A stretch of 31,399 nucleotides of DNA from a virus, in IMG/VR virus record IMGVR_UViG_3300033571_010336, positions 1-31,399 of that record; one strand, written 5' to 3'. The translations under genes were made by a program, and so were the position numbers. Below the pieces are notes generated by a model, which saw only the letters and a list, made by a program, of their open reading frames with translations, did no database searches and was not told the DNA's origin. Positions within the stretch are counted from its first letter, which is position 1; every line of letters begins with the position of its first letter. Below are positions 29,037 through 31,399 of this stretch, in pieces.

Positions 29037-30626
29037 TTAAAGGGGTTCGTCGGTCGGGGTTTCGGGGACAATCGTTTCGGGGTCGTCGTCGGCGCGGTCG
29101 GTCCCCGGGTCGTTTTCCTTCGGGGTTTCCGGCGCGTCGGGGGCGACGGCCTCGCCGGAGATAATCCCCGCCGCGGTATCCGCACCCGCCGAGACGATCG
29201 TTTGAAGCGGGTTGTAAATCTTCCATTCCGGAACCCCCCATTTAGCCGCGGCCTTCGTAATCTTCGCCGCGATCTCCCCGCGCTTGTCGAGGTGGCGGTC
29301 GAGGTTGCCTCCGGTTTCGGCGAGGTAGTCGGAGAGGAGTCGAGTCCCGGTCGCGAGTTCTTTAAGGTTCGCGTTCGTATCGCGGGCGAAGTCGACCGTT
29401 AGAGACTTCGGCGCAATCCAGGCGACGCGGTTCCAATTCTTAACCGGGCGAAGCAAACCCTTATCAATGGCGTTGCCGATAACGAACCCCCAGACCGGGG
29501 TCATAAAACGGTGATCGAGGCAAAGGCCGCGGGTAGCGAAACGGCGGGCGGCGCGCTGGACGACGAGCCGGGTCGCGGCTCCGCCCGCGCGGGCCGGGTC
29601 GAATAGGAACTCCGCCGGGATACCGGAGCCGGAGAGGGAGGAACGCGTTAGCCAATCCAGGGAGGCGAGGAGATTCGGCGACGGACGGTTCGATTCCAAT
29701 TGTTTAACCTCCTCCCCAGGCTTGCCGAAAAGGGTGATTCCGCCGGACTCGGAAAGCGCGGCCTTATCGTCGGGGTTCGCCGGGTTCGAGGCGACGGCCC
29801 CGCCCGCGGCGAGAATGTCGTCGTCGTCGGCTTGTCCCGAGTCCCGAATAATCATTCGGATAATTTCGCCCGAAATCTTAGCGTTCTTAATCTCCTGCCC
29901 GAGAAGCTCGTTAATGTCCTGCAAACCCGAGAGGGCGGTCGAATGGGGAGGGATACCCCGGGAACCCGAGACGGAGTCGGGTTCGAAAATATGAAGGACC
30001 GCGTTCGCCGAAATGTCCCTATGTCCCGATTGCGTAAGGATTCGATATTCCAGGGGGCGACCGTAGCGATCGGTTCGGATACCGTCGGGGAATTGGTCCG
30101 AGTCCCGCGAGGCTCCGGCCCCGATCCGGTGTCCTTCGAGGATTTGAAGTTTCGGACGGCCTTTCCAATCGGCGACCTTGACGATAAAAACCTCGCCGTC
30201 GCGGTCGATTGACCGACAGACGAGGGATTGAAGTTCGATAAGGTTAAAGCGATTCGTTACTTCGGGCCGGGTCGCCCAGGCTTCGAAATAGGCTTCGGCC
30301 TCCTCGTTCCAAGCGGCATCGTCCGATTGCGCTTCCGGCATCCGCCCGGTTTCCCCGACGCAATAAGTCGAGAAAGCGTCGACGATTGCGCGCATCGTCC
30401 CCGCGTTCTTTTCGAGGGCGCGGGTTTGCCGGACTAGCTCGACGCGTTCCCAGGTCGAGATTTCCTTCCGGGCCTCCGTCGGGGTCGAGTGTTGCATTGA
30501 CCCGCGGGAATGGGAAACCCCGGCTTGCCAATAATTCCCGCCGGAAACCCCGCCGTTAGCGCGGGGAAGGGGGCGACCGAAAGCGAAGGCGAGTCGGTCA
30601 AAGAATGAGAACTTAGGGCGGGCCAT
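29037..30626 (-). CDS. Portal protein, lambda gpB family
   Basis: The portal is the dodecameric DNA channel at one head vertex. The 529-residue length agrees with lambda gpB (533). Typical features are the N-terminal basic region, the MRAIVDAFSTYCVGETG segment, a core with VCRSIDRDGEVFIVKV and LQILEGHRIGAG, HIFEPDSVSGSRGIPPHSTAL, and the helix region with SSLSGSGIPAEFLFDPARAGGAATRLV. The C-terminus is acidic. It lies between the gpW-like joiner and the S49 protease, exactly as in lambda. Confidence 0.88.
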   Translation of the reverse strand: MARPKFSFFDRLAFAFGRPLPRANGGVSGGNYWQAGVSHSRGSMQHSTPTEARKEISTWERVELVRQTRALEKNAGTMRAIVDAFSTYCVGETGRMPEAQSDDAAWNEEAEAYFEAWATRPEVTNRFNLIELQSLVCRSIDRDGEVFIVKVADWKGRPKLQILEGHRIGAGASRDSDQFPDGIRTDRYGRPLEYRILTQSGHRDISANAVLHIFEPDSVSGSRGIPPHSTALSGLQDINELLGQEIKNAKISGEIIRMIIRDSGQADDDDILAAGGAVASNPANPDDKAALSESGGITLFGKPGEEVKQLESNRPSPNLLASLDWLTRSSLSGSGIPAEFLFDPARAGGAATRLVVQRAARRFATRGLCLDHRFMTPVWGFVIGNAIDKGLLRPVKNWNRVAWIAPKSLTVDFARDTNANLKELATGTRLLSDYLAETGGNLDRHLDKRGEIAAKITKAAAKWGVPEWKIYNPLQTIVSAGADTAAGIISGEAVAPDAPETPKENDPGTDRADDDPETIVPETPTDEPL

Positions 30627-30629
30627 AAA

Positions 30630-30893
30630 TTAGCGACCGACGCGGCGACCGAGGAGGGAACCTTGAACGACCCGAACGGCGGAACCGTAGGTCGCGGGGT
30701 CCAACTTGCGGAGGGCGAAAACCGCCTCCTCGTAAGCCTCGCGGGGAGTGATCCCGGGGAAGGCCTTGGAGACGGAAGTTCCGGCGGACGACCAGGAAAC
30801 GACGAGTTGACCCTTTCGAAGGGCGGCAAGCGCGTCGGCCTTAATCGAAAGCAAGGTCGCCTCGTTCTCCGCGGTAAAAAGTCCCTTTGCCAT
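30630..30893 (-). CDS. Head-tail joining protein, gpW-like
   Basis: The 87-residue protein lies between the large terminase and portal genes, where lambda W sits. It has a helix with the LLSIKADALAALRKGQLVVSW pattern, a TSVSKAFPGITPREAYEE turn and a C-terminal helix (VFALRKLDPATYG), comparable to gpW (68 residues). gpW seals the portal after packaging and is needed for tail joining. The leader is TAGCGGTTAAGA-ATG, in the GCGGTTAA group. The next gene starts three bases after its stop. Confidence 0.75.
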   Translation of the reverse strand: MAKGLFTAENEATLLSIKADALAALRKGQLVVSWSSAGTSVSKAFPGITPREAYEEAVFALRKLDPATYGSAVRVVQGSLLGRRVGR

Positions 30894-30909
30894 TCTTAAC
30901 CGCTATCAA

Positions 30910-31399
30910 TCAACCTTCCGATTCCTCGGCATCGGCGGAGGGTTCGGGGTCGGGCGAGGGGGTCGTTTCCTTTTCTCCCTCGGTTGTTTCCGTCGGCTTC
31001 GCCTTTTTGCCTGGGCGGTCGACTAGGCGGAGGAGGTAGGCCGGGAGGAGTTGGAGAACTTCACAGTCAAAAAGGTGGTTTGCGCGGTTGCCGATTTGTT
31101 CCCAAAGCGGCTTGCCGTCGCGACGGCGGCGGCGGACCTCGGAGGCCATTTGATCCGAGTAATCGTCCCCCGCGTCGGCGGCGAAGGTATGCGTTCCGGT
31201 GAGGCGGAGCCGGAAAAGCGCGTCTTTAAAGTTAAGGGTCGAGAAATAATAAAGGCGGACCGTCGACCCGGACGCGACCGGGCGAGGCCGGGAGTAAAAC
31301 CGAAAGACGGTTTTAAACCCCTTCGGGCTTTTGAGTTTCCAAGGGAACTCCGTCTTAGCCGAACCGCGCGTCGCGATCCAGCCGCCGAACCGACCGCAA
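30910..31399 (-). CDS. Terminase large subunit, C-terminal part (start at 1487 across the join)
   Basis: This segment completes the GpA-like large terminase. It includes RLYYFSTLNFKDALFRLRL, DAGDDYSDQMASEV and WEQIGNRANHLFDCEVLQLL, the last being a conserved feature near the end of GpA proteins (N-H-x-x-D-C-E). An acidic Pro/Glu/Ser tail ends at TGA 30910. Bases 31313-31399 repeat 1-87, so the coding sequence overlaps itself in this drawing; the full protein has 629 residues. The gene is followed after 16 bases by the gpW-like gene. Confidence 0.92.
   Translation of the reverse strand, partial: CGRFGGWIATRGSAKTEFPWKLKSPKGFKTVFRFYSRPRPVASGSTVRLYYFSTLNFKDALFRLRLTGTHTFAADAGDDYSDQMASEVRRRRRDGKPLWEQIGNRANHLFDCEVLQLLPAYLLRLVDRPGKKAKPTETTEGEKETTPSPDPEPSADAEESEG
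31313..31399. repeat. Right copy of exact terminal overlap
   Basis: It is identical to bases 1-87. Removing one copy closes the circle within the large terminase gene without shifting its frame. Confidence 0.9.

Noticed and set aside
1-31399. tRNA or rRNA genes, insertion sequences, integrase or attachment site
   Set aside because: None was seen on either strand; I could not run a dedicated search.

Overview
The window is a complete circular viral genome drawn linearly. Its first 87 bases are repeated exactly as its last 87 bases (1-87 = 31313-31399), and the terminase large subunit gene reads in frame across that join, so the unit genome is 31,312 bp. Every convincing gene lies on the minus strand and coding density is very high. 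The gene set is that of a tailed, siphovirus-like phage with a lambda-type head: Nu1-like small terminase, GpA-like large terminase, gpW-like joiner, gpB-like portal, S49 capsid protease, separate scaffold-like protein and HK97-fold coat, followed by tail genes with a short tape measure. There is no integrase, excisionase or recognisable lysogeny switch, no DNA polymerase and no tRNA. The DNA is G+C-rich (by eye a little over 60%). A lipoprotein-type membrane protein in the lysis region points to a host with two membranes. Most gene starts lack a Shine-Dalgarno sequence, which suggests a host that relies on other initiation signals. Planctomycetota or Verrucomicrobiota would fit, but that is a guess.

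Layout, read in the direction of transcription (high to low coordinates). A 296-bp non-coding region (12655-12950) with several hairpins separates late from early genes. Early block 12654-5475: small unknown genes, a RusA resolvase (10925-11377), ribbon-helix-helix and AT-hook-like proteins, a DEDDy exonuclease (8868-9626), a replication initiator (8365-8868), a DnaC-like helicase loader (7673-8365), a SWIM zinc protein, a secreted lytic transglycosylase (6931-7365), a helix-turn-helix protein with a tetranucleotide repeat at its start (6342-6911) and an ERF annealing protein (5479-6318). Middle block 5475-3118: six tightly overlapping small genes, including a LexA-type DNA-binding domain and a terminal HTH regulator. 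After a 273-bp gap come a ParB-like protein, the terminases, the joiner, portal, protease, scaffold and coat. A strong intrinsic terminator follows the coat gene (26267-26297). Then come head completion, tail terminator, tube candidate, tape measure, tail tip proteins, two large paralogous tail fibres (14735-19691) and a cassette of four membrane proteins for lysis (12951-14706).

Together the early genes suggest host-polymerase-dependent replication: initiator plus helicase loader recruit host DnaB, ERF and RusA handle recombination and branched DNA, and lambda-like terminases package the product. The most interesting signals are (1) a recurring C-tract + ACAA(A) sequence abutting the start codon of eight early genes, (2) a probable replication origin inside the initiator gene, made of two 23-bp repeats next to an A/T-rich tract and G-runs, with repeats that resemble the same start-codon leader, (3) near absence of GCTG/CAGC and CTGC/GCAG outside the coat gene, (4) a lipoprotein that also carries three membrane segments, possibly a spanin-holin fusion, and (5) a slippage-prone (AAAC)n tract at the start of a regulator.
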